Positions 19,806 to 28,416 are shown, counted from the first letter of the stretch. The stretch is 55,195 nt of DNA from CAISOG01 sp044375625 (GCA_044375625.1 JBILMH010000007.1:1-55195), one strand, 5' to 3'. The notes: a model not told the origin generated them from the letters alone. Numbers and translations are program-made.

Positions 19806-20039
19806 ATGCGCAAAGCCACCATAATTGTTCGCCCAAAGGCTGGCATTCTGGATCCCCAATCGCAAACCATTGAGCGGCAGGTGCAACAGTCTGGGTTGCA
19901 TGGCATCGAAAGCCTGCATCTGGGCAAAATTTTTGAACTAACCGTTAGCGATGATTTGACGGAAAGCGCCCTGACGGCGTTGGCGCAAGACCTGTTGGCC
20001 AACCCTGTGATGGAAGATTTTGAAATTACCTTAGCTTAA
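19806..20039 (+). CDS. purS: Phosphoribosylformylglycinamidine synthase subunit PurS
   Basis: PurS is the small subunit of the three-part FGAM synthase (PurS/PurQ/PurL). The 77-residue protein has RPKAGILDPQSQTIERQV near the N-terminus and GKIFELTVSDD in the middle, as expected. It is 3 bases behind purC. The usual next gene, purQ, is absent; pyrE follows instead after 13 bases. Confidence 0.94.
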   Translation: MRKATIIVRPKAGILDPQSQTIERQVQQSGLHGIESLHLGKIFELTVSDDLTESALTALAQDLLANPVMEDFEITLA

Positions 20040-20052
20040 GAAAGTTTAGACC

Positions 20053-20757
20053 ATGACCGCCCAACCCGCCCCCGAAACCGCCACCACGGCTGCTGAGTAT
20101 CGCCCGATTGCGCCCAGCGCGGCGGTGGCCGCCGAGGTTGCCGAAATTCTGTTTAAGCTTAAGGTGGTGCAATTCACCCCGCAAAAACCCATCCGCCTGA
20201 CCAGTGGCCGCCTGAGCCCCGTCTATATCGACTGTCGCATGCTGATCTCCTTTCCCGTGGAACGGGCGCGGATCATGAGCCTGATGGCGGCGCAGGTGCG
20301 GGAAACCGTTGGCCAGGCCAGTGATGTGGTGATGGCGGGCGGCGAAACGGCGGGCATTCCCTATGCCGCGCTGATTGCCGCGCAGCTGGATCAGCCGATG
20401 ATCTATGTCCGTAAACAGCCCAAGGATTTTGGTAAGGGCAAGCAAATTGAGGGGCTGCTGAAAAGTGGGCAGACCGCCGTGCTGATTGAAGATTTGGCCA
20501 CCGATGGCGGCAGCAAGGTGAACTTTCTTAAGGCGATTCGCTACGGCGGCGGCATTGTCAGCGATGTGTTTGTGATTTTCTACTACAACATCTTCCAATC
20601 CGCCCTGGGGGTGATGACGCAAAACCGCTTTAACATGCATTATTTGTGCAGCTGGGCTGATTTGTTGGCCTATGCCAGCCGTGAACAGCTGTTGCTCGCC
20701 GATCAATTGGCCTCGGTGCAACGCTATCTGGACGCGCCCGATAGCTGGACGGCTTAG
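20053..20757 (+). CDS. pyrE: Orotate phosphoribosyltransferase
   Basis: PyrE makes orotidine monophosphate from orotate and PRPP. The 234-residue protein has LTSGRLSPVYIDCRML near residue 47, GGETAGIPYAALIAAQL (about 95-112), YVRKQPKDFGKGKQIEG (about 118) for the catalytic Lys loop, and the PRPP-binding loop VLIEDLATDGGSKV (about 140). It ends in a C-terminal extension with ADLLAYASREQLL. It is likely co-transcribed with purC-purS. An AT-rich ATPase gene begins 16 bases after its stop. Confidence 0.95.
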   Translation: MTAQPAPETATTAAEYRPIAPSAAVAAEVAEILFKLKVVQFTPQKPIRLTSGRLSPVYIDCRMLISFPVERARIMSLMAAQVRETVGQASDVVMAGGETAGIPYAALIAAQLDQPMIYVRKQPKDFGKGKQIEGLLKSGQTAVLIEDLATDGGSKVNFLKAIRYGGGIVSDVFVIFYYNIFQSALGVMTQNRFNMHYLCSWADLLAYASREQLLLADQLASVQRYLDAPDSWTA

Positions 20758-20773
20758 GGAAGGAGAAGCTGCT

Positions 20774-21973
20774 ATGGCGATGCGAATCAAGCAGATCAGC
20801 ATTAAAAATTATCGCCTTTTTAAGAATGTTGTTCTGAAAGATCTGCTCCCGCTTACTGTCTTGGTAGGTAAGAATGGCACAGGAAAATCAACTTTTTTCG
20901 ATGTGTTTAGTTTTCTTAAGGATGCTCTTACCCAAAATGTTAGTACCGCTGTTGCCAAGAGAGGTGGTTTTAAAGAATTGGTAAGCCGTGGAAGTAATGG
21001 TCCAATTTTTATTGAAATTAAATTTTTCAAAGATTCTAGCGGTAAAGATTCTAGCAAAAGAATAGCGACTTATCACTTGGAGATTGGCCAAAAAAATAAT
21101 AAAATTATTGTTGAAAAAGAAATTCTTAAATACACAAGATTTGGTGGTGGGCAACCCTGGAAGTTTTTAGATTTTAAAGAGGGGGAAGGTCAAGCTATTA
21201 CCAATGAGCTGGACGAAAAGATTAAAGATGACAAAGACATAAAGAGAGACTATTATAAATTAGATGCACCAGATATATTGGCTATCAAAGGTTTAGGACA
21301 ATTTGAAAAGTTCAAAGTTGCTTCAGACTTTAGAAATTTAATCGAAAATTGGCACGTATCAGATTTTCATATTTCGGATGCTAGACATAGTGCTGATGCT
21401 GGTTTTGCTGAGCACTTATCTAATAGCGGCGATAATATTCCCCTTGTTACTCAGTATTTGTTCGAAAATTATCCAGATGTATTTGATCGTATACTTAGTG
21501 CGATGAAGCAACGTGTCCCAGGTGTTAGAGATGTAAAGGCGGTTCCTATGGAGGATGGACGCCTTGTATTGCGATTCCAGGATGAAAGTTTCAAAAATCC
21601 CTTTGCTGCACGTTATGTTTCTGATGGTACAATCAAAATGTTTGCGTATTTGGTTTTGCTTTATGATCCAAAGCCCTTTCCTATGTTGGCTGTTGAGGAG
21701 CCTGAAAACCAGCTTTACCCAGAATTGTTAGCAGAATTGGCGGAAGAGTTTAGGCTTTATACGGGGAGAGGTGGACAGGTGTTTCTTTCCACGCACTCTC
21801 CCGATCTTCTTAATGGAATTGATATAAAAGAAATATTTTATCTTGATAAAAAAGATGGATTTACCGCTTTTCATCGCGCTAAAGATAATAAAATTTTGTT
21901 AAATCTTTCTAGAGATGAAAAGCTTGGGTCTTTGTGGCAAAGCAATACCATTGATTCTTTATTAAAAAACTAA
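20774..21973 (+). CDS. AAA-family (OLD/RloA-like) ATPase of a two-gene defence-like cassette
   Basis: The 399-residue protein has Walker A GKNGTGKST (about residues 32-40), an ABC-type signature region YVSDGTIKMFAYLVLL, Walker B MLAVEEPENQLYP and the switch STHSPDLLNGID. This matches AAA_21/AAA_15 ATPases found with TOPRIM-type partners in systems such as AbiL, RloAB and PARIS. The start MAMRIKQ has an AGGAGAAG ribosome binding site; an earlier frame start inside pyrE is not credible. The gene is AT-rich against its neighbours. The partner gene starts 1 base after the stop. Confidence 0.86.
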   Translation: MAMRIKQISIKNYRLFKNVVLKDLLPLTVLVGKNGTGKSTFFDVFSFLKDALTQNVSTAVAKRGGFKELVSRGSNGPIFIEIKFFKDSSGKDSSKRIATYHLEIGQKNNKIIVEKEILKYTRFGGGQPWKFLDFKEGEGQAITNELDEKIKDDKDIKRDYYKLDAPDILAIKGLGQFEKFKVASDFRNLIENWHVSDFHISDARHSADAGFAEHLSNSGDNIPLVTQYLFENYPDVFDRILSAMKQRVPGVRDVKAVPMEDGRLVLRFQDESFKNPFAARYVSDGTIKMFAYLVLLYDPKPFPMLAVEEPENQLYPELLAELAEEFRLYTGRGGQVFLSTHSPDLLNGIDIKEIFYLDKKDGFTAFHRAKDNKILLNLSRDEKLGSLWQSNTIDSLLKN

Positions 21974-21974
21974 C

Positions 21975-22553
21975 ATGGAAAAAGTCATTTTTCTCTTAGA
22001 AGAAGAATCTATGAAAATTTTCTTGGAAAATTTTTTTCCAAGATTTTTTCCAAACCTATCTCCCCGATACATATTTTTTCAGGGAAAATCAGATTTAAAA
22101 AAAAGGGTGCAAAACTACATTAAAAACTGGAAAGAAGATGGGGCAAAATTTTTAATTTTACTGGATAGTGATGGTGTTGATGACTGCAAAAAATTAAAAA
22201 ATGACACAATCAATTTATGCAAAAATAACAGCAGAACGAATAATTTTTTGGTTAGAATTGTCTGTCAGGAACTTGAGTCGTGGTATTTAGGTGACGTTGG
22301 TTTGCTTAAATCTAGATACAGAACAAAGCCAAACAAAAAAATTGATCAAAAACAAAATAAATATCGCAACCCTGATAACTTTCAAAAACCATCGCAACAT
22401 CTCGATCAAATTTTAGTGGGATTCTCAAAGAGAGCAGGCGCCCGAGAGCTCGGTGCTGTGCTAGATCCAGCCACCAATACATCAAAGAGTTTTCAAGTTT
22501 TTGTGGATGGTGTTGAAAAATTGTCTGGCCTTACCCGTCAATCACCAACATGA
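21975..22553 (+). CDS. DUF4276-like TOPRIM-type partner of the upstream ATPase
   Basis: The 192-residue protein has an N-terminal acidic motif FLLEEESMKIFLE, then FLILLDSDGVDDC with a DxD-type pair near residue 62, and CQELESWYLGD near residue 98. These fit the DUF4276 family, predicted to be a TOPRIM nuclease-like fold, and such genes pair with AAA ATPases. The exact family needs a profile search; RloB-like is an alternative. The tail residues become GC-rich, and the stop overlaps the gpsA start in an ATGA arrangement. The Lys/Asn-rich composition contrasts with flanking genes. Confidence 0.75.
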   Translation: MEKVIFLLEEESMKIFLENFFPRFFPNLSPRYIFFQGKSDLKKRVQNYIKNWKEDGAKFLILLDSDGVDDCKKLKNDTINLCKNNSRTNNFLVRIVCQELESWYLGDVGLLKSRYRTKPNKKIDQKQNKYRNPDNFQKPSQHLDQILVGFSKRAGARELGAVLDPATNTSKSFQVFVDGVEKLSGLTRQSPT

Positions 22554-23626
22554 CCCACTCCGCCACCAAAATTGCTGTGTTGGGGGCAGGCAGCTGGGGC
22601 ACCGCCTTGGCGCAGCTGTATGCCCAGGCGGGCTGGGCGGTCAGCCTGTGGTGTCGTGACGCGGCGCAGGCGGCAGCGATGCAGCGGTCACGGCGTCATG
22701 CGCGCTTCTTTACAGAGATTGTCCTGGCGGATGGGGTGACCATCACGGCGGATTTGGCGGCGGCGGTCGAGTTGGCCAGCGATGTGCTGTTGGTGGTGCC
22801 CGCCAAGGCTTGCATGGCGCTGGCGGCGCGGTTGCAGGCGGCGGGGTTGCCCGCCGATGCGATGGTCATCAACGCCGCCAAAGGCTTTGCGCCGATGCCT
22901 GGCCGTACTGGCGGCGATAGCGATCCCAGCGCTAATGCTAGCGGCCTGCTGCTGCCCGCCTTGGCGGCGGTATTGCCAGCTGGTCAACCCCTGGCCGTGT
23001 TGTCGGGCCCCAATTTCGCGGGGGAGGTGGTGCGTGGCCTGCCCGCCGCCGCCACCCTGGCTTGCGCGGATGCAACGCTGGGCATGGCAGCAGTGGAACG
23101 CCTAAGCCTGCCCACCTATCGTCTGTATCACAACAGCGATGTGGTGGGGGTGCAGGTGGGCGGAGCGCTGAAAAATGTTATCGCGCTGGCGGCGGGCATG
23201 ACGATTGGGCATGGGTTGGGAGAAAATGCCCGCGCCGCCCTGATTACCCGTGGCCTGGCGGAGATGGCGCGGCTGGCGGAGGCGATGGGGGGGCAGCGCA
23301 CCACCCTGATGGGGCTGTCGGGGCTGGGCGACCTACTGCTGACCGCCACCAGTGAGCAATCGCGCAACTATCGCCTTGGTCTGCAACTGGGACGAAACGG
23401 GCAATCCATGCCCGAACTGGCCGCCGCTACCACTGCTACCAATGCCGCCAGCGCCCAGGAAACGGTGGAGGGGGTGGGCAGTGCTGCCCTGCTGGCAGGC
23501 CTGTGTCAGCGTTACGGCGTTGACCTGCCGCTGGCGGGCGCGGTGCAACAGCTGTTGACTGGCCAAATACCCCTGGCGGCGGTTGTGCAGCAGCTGCTTA
23601 CCCGTCCCTATCGCGCAGAAGTGTAG
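22550..23626 (+). CDS. gpsA: Glycerol-3-phosphate dehydrogenase [NAD(P)+]
   Basis: GpsA reduces dihydroxyacetone phosphate to sn-glycerol-3-phosphate for phospholipids. The 358-residue protein has the Rossmann motif VLGAGSWGTALAQL at residues 8-21, SGPNFAGEVVRGLPAAAT (about 147), the catalytic-Lys segment VGGALKNVIALAAGMTIG (about 202) and GLSGLGDLLLTATSEQSRN (about 255). The start overlaps the stop of the AT-rich cassette gene by 4 bases, so its translation may now depend on the cassette transcript. Confidence 0.96.
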   Translation: MTHSATKIAVLGAGSWGTALAQLYAQAGWAVSLWCRDAAQAAAMQRSRRHARFFTEIVLADGVTITADLAAAVELASDVLLVVPAKACMALAARLQAAGLPADAMVINAAKGFAPMPGRTGGDSDPSANASGLLLPALAAVLPAGQPLAVLSGPNFAGEVVRGLPAAATLACADATLGMAAVERLSLPTYRLYHNSDVVGVQVGGALKNVIALAAGMTIGHGLGENARAALITRGLAEMARLAEAMGGQRTTLMGLSGLGDLLLTATSEQSRNYRLGLQLGRNGQSMPELAAATTATNAASAQETVEGVGSAALLAGLCQRYGVDLPLAGAVQQLLTGQIPLAAVVQQLLTRPYRAEV

Positions 23627-23649
23627 AGCGATCTATCTACACATCTCCC

Positions 23650-24534
23650 CTAGGCCGCTTGTCCCCCGAAGCGATAGGGATCGGCGGGATAGGTGCCCAG
23701 CTGGCGGATACTGTCAGAGAAAAAGCCCAATTCCTCCAACGCAAAGCGCATGGATGGGGCGGTAGCATCGCCGTCAAAGGGGCTGCCCAGGGCTTCGAGA
23801 TAGAATAGGGCGGCGGTGAACTGCCCATCCTCAATAAAACTTTCGATTTTCAACAGGTTGATGCCGTTGGTGGCGAATCCCCCCAATGCCTTGAACAGGG
23901 CGGCGGGCACGTTGCGCACACGGAAAAACAGGCTGGTCATCAGCGGCGCAGCGCCCATGTCACGCGGATTAGCGGTGGTGGTCGCGTCCGCGGGTTGCAG
24001 CAGTAGGAAGCGGGTGGTGTTGTGCCCCTCATCCTCAATATCGCTGGCCAACAGCTGCAGGCCATAGATTTCCGCCGCCAGGCTAGAGGCTATCGCCGCC
24101 TTGCTGGAATCGCCCCAGGATGCCACATCCGCCGCCGCCCCCGCCGTGTTGCTGTGCCCCACCGCCTCGATTTGGTGGCGGCTAAGGAACCCATGGCATT
24201 GCGCCAGGGCTTGCGGATGGCTGACCACCTGTTTGATGTCGGCCAGGGTTGCTCCAGGAAGCGCCAACAGCTGATGGTTGACGGGCAGAAAATGTTCGGC
24301 ACGGATGGTCAGCTGGTTGCTGTGCAGCAGCAGGTGTACGCCCGCGACCCGCCCCGCGGTGGAGTTTTCAATCGGGATCACCGCGCCATCGGTTTCGCCT
24401 GATGCGGCGGCCTGCATCGCCGCCTCAAAACTGGGATAGGGCACGGCGGTGGCCTGGGGGTAAAATTGTTGGCAGGCCAAATGGGCAAAGGCACCCCGCA
24501 CACCCTGAAAAGCCAAGCGCTGAATCTTTTGCAA
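23650..24534 (-). CDS. pheA: Prephenate dehydratase
   Basis: This enzyme converts prephenate to phenylpyruvate in phenylalanine synthesis. The 294-residue protein has the PDT domain (AFQGVRGAFAHLACQQFYP near the start, PIENSTAGRVAGVHLLL about residue 55, DEGHNTTRFLLL about 170) and a C-terminal ACT domain for Phe feedback (GALFKALGGFATNGINLLKIES-like, about 210). There is no chorismate mutase domain, so this is the monofunctional form common in alphaproteobacteria. It converges with gpsA 23 bases away. Confidence 0.94.
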   Translation of the reverse strand: MQKIQRLAFQGVRGAFAHLACQQFYPQATAVPYPSFEAAMQAAASGETDGAVIPIENSTAGRVAGVHLLLHSNQLTIRAEHFLPVNHQLLALPGATLADIKQVVSHPQALAQCHGFLSRHQIEAVGHSNTAGAAADVASWGDSSKAAIASSLAAEIYGLQLLASDIEDEGHNTTRFLLLQPADATTTANPRDMGAAPLMTSLFFRVRNVPAALFKALGGFATNGINLLKIESFIEDGQFTAALFYLEALGSPFDGDATAPSMRFALEELGFFSDSIRQLGTYPADPYRFGGQAA

Positions 24535-24650
24535 AGGGACTGTTCCTTATCCGCTAAGTTGTGTTAAGAAAAGTGCTGCAGCCTGGCTGCGCCTGCTATC
24601 GTAGCCATAGAGCCCATTGACCCTAAGCAATTCAGTCGGAACATTCAACC

Positions 24651-25202
24651 ATGTCACGTTCTTCTTTCGAAACCAACAAAGTGATTGCGGCCGTGTTGGT
24701 TACCCTGTTGTTGGGGCATCTGGCTGGCTTGCTTTCGGATGCGTTGATTCATCCTGTTATGCCAGAAAAACATGCCTATGCGCCGGTTGATGTGGCGGCG
24801 GTCAGCACCAGTGGGGGCGGTGAATCCGCCGCGGCGGAGGCAGCGATTGAGCCGATTGCGCCGCTGTTAAGCCTGGCAAGCATCGAACGGGGGCAGGCCA
24901 TCGCCAAAAAATGCACCGCCTGTCACAGCTTGGTTAAGGATGGCCCCAACATGGTTGGCCCCCGCATGTGGGGCGTGGTTGGTGGTCACCAGCGTCACAT
25001 CGCCGATTATGCCTATTCCAAAGCCTTTCAGGGCTTAAGCGGCGAATGGTCGTATGAGGAGTTGAACAAATTTTTGGTTAAGCCCGCCAAATATGCCCCC
25101 GGCACCAAAATGGCCTTTGCGGGCATTAAATCCGCGCAGGAGCGTGCCGATTTGATTCTGTACCTACGCACCCTAGGCGACACCCCACCACCCCTGCCTT
25201 AG
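24651..25202 (+). CDS. Membrane-anchored c-type cytochrome
   Basis: The 183-residue protein has an N-terminal hydrophobic anchor (VIAAVLVTLLLGHLAGLLSD, residues 10-29), an Ala-rich linker and a class I cytochrome c domain with the haem site CTACH (about residue 88) and a distal Met in TKMAFAGIKS. It resembles CycM/cytochrome c552-type electron carriers of alphaproteobacteria that link the bc1 complex to terminal oxidase. Such genes are often next to pheA in this class. Confidence 0.92.
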   Translation: MSRSSFETNKVIAAVLVTLLLGHLAGLLSDALIHPVMPEKHAYAPVDVAAVSTSGGGESAAAEAAIEPIAPLLSLASIERGQAIAKKCTACHSLVKDGPNMVGPRMWGVVGGHQRHIADYAYSKAFQGLSGEWSYEELNKFLVKPAKYAPGTKMAFAGIKSAQERADLILYLRTLGDTPPPLP

Positions 25203-25255
25203 GCATCCCAAGCTTCGGACTTGTCATCGGGGTGTAAGGCGTTAAGCTGTTGCCC

Positions 25256-26146
25256 ATGTTGACCTATCCCGAAATTGATCCCATCGCCCTACAGCTGGGG
25301 CCTTTAGCCATTCGCTGGTACGCCCTTAGTTACCTGCTGGGTATCGTGCTGGCCTGGCGCTATGCCATCCGCCTGTCGAAACATGCTGGCCGACGCGGGG
25401 TGGAATGGCACGACTGGTCGGCCGTTAATCCTGCCGCGGGGTTGGGAGATAGGGGGGGGCGGTCGCTGTTGGGCATGCCGCGCGCCCTGGATGATTTGGT
25501 CTGGCGGGCAACTTTGGGCATTATTCTTGGTGGCCGTCTGGCCTATATCCTGTTGTACAATCTGCCCGTCTATCTTCAACGTCCGTCGGAGCTGTGGGCG
25601 ATTTGGCATGGCGGCATGGCCTTTCACGGCGGCCTAATCGGGGTTATCGCGGCGATGATTTGGCAGGCGCGGGTCAGCAAGATTGGCTTTTGGCCACTGG
25701 CCGATGTGATTGCGGCGGGCACCCCGATTGGCCTACTGCTGGGGCGTATCGCCAATTTTGTGAATGGGGAGCTGTATGGGCGGGTGGCCGACCCGTTGCA
25801 GGTGCCCTGGGCGATGGTTTTCCCCCATGACCCTAGCGGCTTGCCGCGCCACCCCAGCCAGCTGTATCAGGCGGGGGGGGAGGGTGCCTTGCTGTTCCTA
25901 CTGCTCGCCCTGCTGGCCTGGTGCACGCCAGCCTTGCGGCGGCCGGGGCTGGTGGCGGGAGCATTTTTGGCGGGCTATGGCGTCATCCGCTTTGGCCTGG
26001 AATTTTTTCGTGAGCCGGATAGCCAGCTTGGCCTGTTGCAGGCGGGTCTTAGCATGGGGCAGTGGCTGTGCAGCCTGATGGTGGTGGCGGGCGCGGCCAT
26101 CATGACCTTGGCCTGGCGTGGTCAGCTGGCGCCTCGCCCCCTGTAG
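25256..26146 (+). CDS. lgt: Phosphatidylglycerol--prolipoprotein diacylglyceryl transferase
   Basis: Lgt attaches diacylglycerol to the lipobox Cys of prelipoproteins. The 296-residue membrane protein has LGPLAIRWYALSYLLGIVLAW near the start (quoted in two parts: LGPLAIRWYALSYL, LGIVLAW), the Lgt signature IWHGGMAFHGGLIG (about residue 120) and GRIANFVNGELYGR (about 165). An unusual Gly/Arg-rich insertion (about residues 45-75, with GLGDRGGRS) sits after the first membrane segment. ATG 25256 is used; an upstream TTG at 25250 is possible. midA follows after 18 bases. Confidence 0.95.
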   Translation: MLTYPEIDPIALQLGPLAIRWYALSYLLGIVLAWRYAIRLSKHAGRRGVEWHDWSAVNPAAGLGDRGGRSLLGMPRALDDLVWRATLGIILGGRLAYILLYNLPVYLQRPSELWAIWHGGMAFHGGLIGVIAAMIWQARVSKIGFWPLADVIAAGTPIGLLLGRIANFVNGELYGRVADPLQVPWAMVFPHDPSGLPRHPSQLYQAGGEGALLFLLLALLAWCTPALRRPGLVAGAFLAGYGVIRFGLEFFREPDSQLGLLQAGLSMGQWLCSLMVVAGAAIMTLAWRGQLAPRPL

Positions 26147-26164
26147 TAAGGGTAAGAGAGAGCG

Positions 26165-27367
26165 GTGGCGGATATGAACACAGCAGCTTTAACCCCGCTT
26201 GACCTGCTGATTCGTCAGCATTTGCGCCACGCGGGCAGCATCAGCCTGAGCCAATTTTTGGCGTTGGCGTTGCAACATCCGCAACATGGCTATTACCGCC
26301 AGGCGCCCGCCATTGGTGCCAAGGGCGATTTTATCACCGCGCCAGAGATTAGCGGGCTGTTTGGCGAAAGCCTGGCCATCTGGTTGGTGCAGGCGTGGCA
26401 GGCGATGGGGCAGCCACCCGCTACCGAAGCCGCCCCCTGCCAGCTGATTGAATTTGGTGGCGGCCGTGGGGTGCTGATGGCTGATGTGCTGCGGGCGTTG
26501 CACCGGCTGGCACCCGCGATGGTGGCGCATTGCCAGGTGCATTTGGTTGAGAGCGATAGCCTGTTGCGGGCGCAGCAGCAGCAGCGGTTGGCCGCCTATT
26601 CTGTCACCTGGCATGAAGATTGGCAAAATCTGCCGCACTTTGGCGAAAATCGCGCAGATTCGCCGATATGGTTGATCGCCAACGAATTTTTGGATGCCTT
26701 GCCGGCCGATCAAATGATGCGGCAGCATGGGCAGTGGTTTGAGCGGCGCATCGCCCTGGCCGAAGCAGAAGCAGAGCCACAGGCAGAAGCCAAAGCCAAA
26801 GCCAAAGCCGAAGATTTCGCCCCCCCAGCGCCAGCCACCAACCCTGACACCCTTATCCCGCTGCGCTTTATCGCGATTCCTGTTGATTCGATCCGCGCCC
26901 AACTGTTGCAACGCCACTATCCCGATTGCCCTGAGGGCGGCGTGGTAGAGCTGTCGTCCAGCCGTCAAGTCTGGGTGCAGGAGGTGGCCAGCTTGCTGCA
27001 TCGGCGTGGGGGTGGCGGGCTGATCATCGACTATGGCACGCCCCGCCCCGATTGGCTCAGCAGCCTGCAAGCCTATGGCCATCATCAGCAGGTTGATCCC
27101 CTGCGCCAGCTGGGGATGGTGGATCTTAGCGTCGCCGTCAATTGGCATGAGGTGGTGACGACACTATCCCCGCACGCCGCCGCCGTAACGCCAGTTTTGA
27201 CCAGTCAGGCCGACTTTTTGCGGCAAATGGGTATCCTGCAGCGCCTTGGGCAACTGCCCCCCGCGGGGCAGCAGGCGGAACAGGCGGGAGTGGATCGTCT
27301 GCTGGCCGATCCAGGGATGGGGCAGGCCTTTCAGGTGCTAACCCTGCTTAGCCAGCCGCAGGCTTAG
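26165..27367 (+). CDS. MidA/NDUFAF7-family class I SAM methyltransferase
   Basis: The 400-residue protein belongs to COG1565, the family of mitochondrial NDUFAF7, a protein arginine methyltransferase needed for complex I assembly. Motifs: GDFITAPEISGLFGE (about 55), the SAM site LIEFGGGRGVLMADVLRAL (about 95), and IANEFLDALPADQM (about 175). An internal run of Ala/Glu/Lys repeats (about residues 200-218, coded by repeated GCC-AAA) is unusual. The start is GTG 26165 or ATG 26174. It lies 18 bases after lgt, a common pairing in alphaproteobacteria. Confidence 0.9.
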   Translation: MADMNTAALTPLDLLIRQHLRHAGSISLSQFLALALQHPQHGYYRQAPAIGAKGDFITAPEISGLFGESLAIWLVQAWQAMGQPPATEAAPCQLIEFGGGRGVLMADVLRALHRLAPAMVAHCQVHLVESDSLLRAQQQQRLAAYSVTWHEDWQNLPHFGENRADSPIWLIANEFLDALPADQMMRQHGQWFERRIALAEAEAEPQAEAKAKAKAEDFAPPAPATNPDTLIPLRFIAIPVDSIRAQLLQRHYPDCPEGGVVELSSSRQVWVQEVASLLHRRGGGGLIIDYGTPRPDWLSSLQAYGHHQQVDPLRQLGMVDLSVAVNWHEVVTTLSPHAAAVTPVLTSQADFLRQMGILQRLGQLPPAGQQAEQAGVDRLLADPGMGQAFQVLTLLSQPQA

Positions 27368-27392
27368 GCCTTTTGCGCTCCCACCACCCCAC

Positions 27393-27419
27393 CTGGCCAT
27401 CATCCCTGGCCATCATCCC
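27393..27419. repeat. Two tandem copies of a 13-bp unit
   Basis: The unit TGGCCATCATCCC occurs twice in a row at 27394-27419 in the gap between the methyltransferase gene and tRNA-Leu. No function is evident. Confidence 0.7.
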
Positions 27420-27491
27420 TGGGCGCATCTGACAAAATGGTTGCATGGCAGGCCGACTCCGCCTAACATGCTAATCCCATGTTTAGATTGG

Positions 27492-27577
27492 GCCCCGGTG
27501 GCGAAATGGTAGACGCGGCAGACTCAAAATCTGCTTCTGGCAACGGAGTGTTGGTTCGAGTCCGACCCGGGGCACCA
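27492..27577 (+). tRNA. tRNA-Leu (CAA)
   Basis: The cloverleaf is complete: acceptor GCCCCGG/CCGGGGC, anticodon stem GCAGA/TCTGC with loop CTCAAAA (anticodon CAA), a long variable arm as in class II tRNAs, T-arm with GGTTCGAGTCC, and an encoded CCA. Length is 86 bases. Confidence 0.97.
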
Positions 27578-27602
27578 CATTGGAAGTGGTATATGCAAAA
27601 GC

Positions 27603-27667
27603 GGTTCGAGTCCGGCTGGGACAAAGAGTTTCGGCTGGTTCTAAGTTTCCGATACCCAATTTGCGTG
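27603..27667 (+). repeat. Copy 1 of a repeated leader behind tRNA-Leu, with a tRNA T-arm-like piece
   Basis: The 12 bases GGTTCGAGTCCG at 27603-27614 repeat the T-arm of tRNA-Leu (27553-27564). A 33-bp segment at 27635-27667 recurs without change at 28484-28516. The whole 27571-27680 stretch is related to 28417-28530, with many substitutions outside the 33-bp core. The unit precedes an AT-rich orphan gene each time. Confidence 0.8.
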
Positions 27668-27735
27668 AAATCGGACAGAAATGGTACGATTCAAATAGAT
27701 GAGCGATTCTAATAAAAAAGCTAAATAGAAAATAT

Positions 27736-28338
27736 ATGAACTTAACTAAATCACAAAAAGCTATAGTTGTTTTATCAAGCATTTGGCTTTTTATCAGTCT
27801 CATAATTTCGGCGGCTTTGTCAGACTCATCCTATGGCGGGTTTAGCTTAGTAGGCTTTGTTGCGCTTTTATTTATTAGTTCGTCACCAGTTTGGTTATAT
27901 TGGGCAGGAGTTTGGATTTGGGGTTTCGGGTATATTACACGAAATTTTAAGCGTGTGTTTGTTCGCAAATCAATGCAGTCAGAAACAGAACTTTCTAAAT
28001 CAAAAATATGCTCATTTTTTCGTTGGTTCAAAAGCGTCTGGCGAGGAGAAAGAACATTAGCCAGAGTTTTTTGGGTTTATGGAATTTTATGCGGCGCTGG
28101 CCTTAAAATAGCCATGGGTGGCATTATATCTGCTTTTGCAAGCCTTTCAGACTCTAATGATCTGTTTGTAATAATTATTATAGCGACAACAATATTTTAT
28201 TTTATATATGTCATCTGGATATTAGTTTCGATTTGGCGTAGTGCTTTCAACACTAAATATAAGTTTTGGGGTTATGTGGCGCGTCTATACGTTATTATTG
28301 TGCCTTTAATTTTTATTATCTCATCTGCAAACAGCTAA
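27736..28338 (+). CDS. Orphan four-span membrane protein
   Basis: The 200-residue product is not recognised. Hydrophobic segments lie at about residues 9-28, 36-58, 108-130 and 140-165, with a basic loop (RNFKRVFVRKS) between the second and third. Base composition is AT-rich. It lies 69 bases behind the first copy of the leader repeat downstream of tRNA-Leu and is probably part of a small acquired segment. No partner function is visible. Confidence 0.6.
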   Translation: MNLTKSQKAIVVLSSIWLFISLIISAALSDSSYGGFSLVGFVALLFISSSPVWLYWAGVWIWGFGYITRNFKRVFVRKSMQSETELSKSKICSFFRWFKSVWRGERTLARVFWVYGILCGAGLKIAMGGIISAFASLSDSNDLFVIIIIATTIFYFIYVIWILVSIWRSAFNTKYKFWGYVARLYVIIVPLIFIISSANS

Positions 28339-28416
28339 AACATTGTTTAGCTTCATTCCGTTCCATTCTTTCAGCCCTTCAATAAAATCCCAACCCGCTT
28401 CGAAGTTTTTCCGCGC

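Noticed and set aside
27479..27712. Frame of 77 codons across tRNA-Leu
   Set aside because: It reads through the tRNA gene and has no ribosome binding site or domain.
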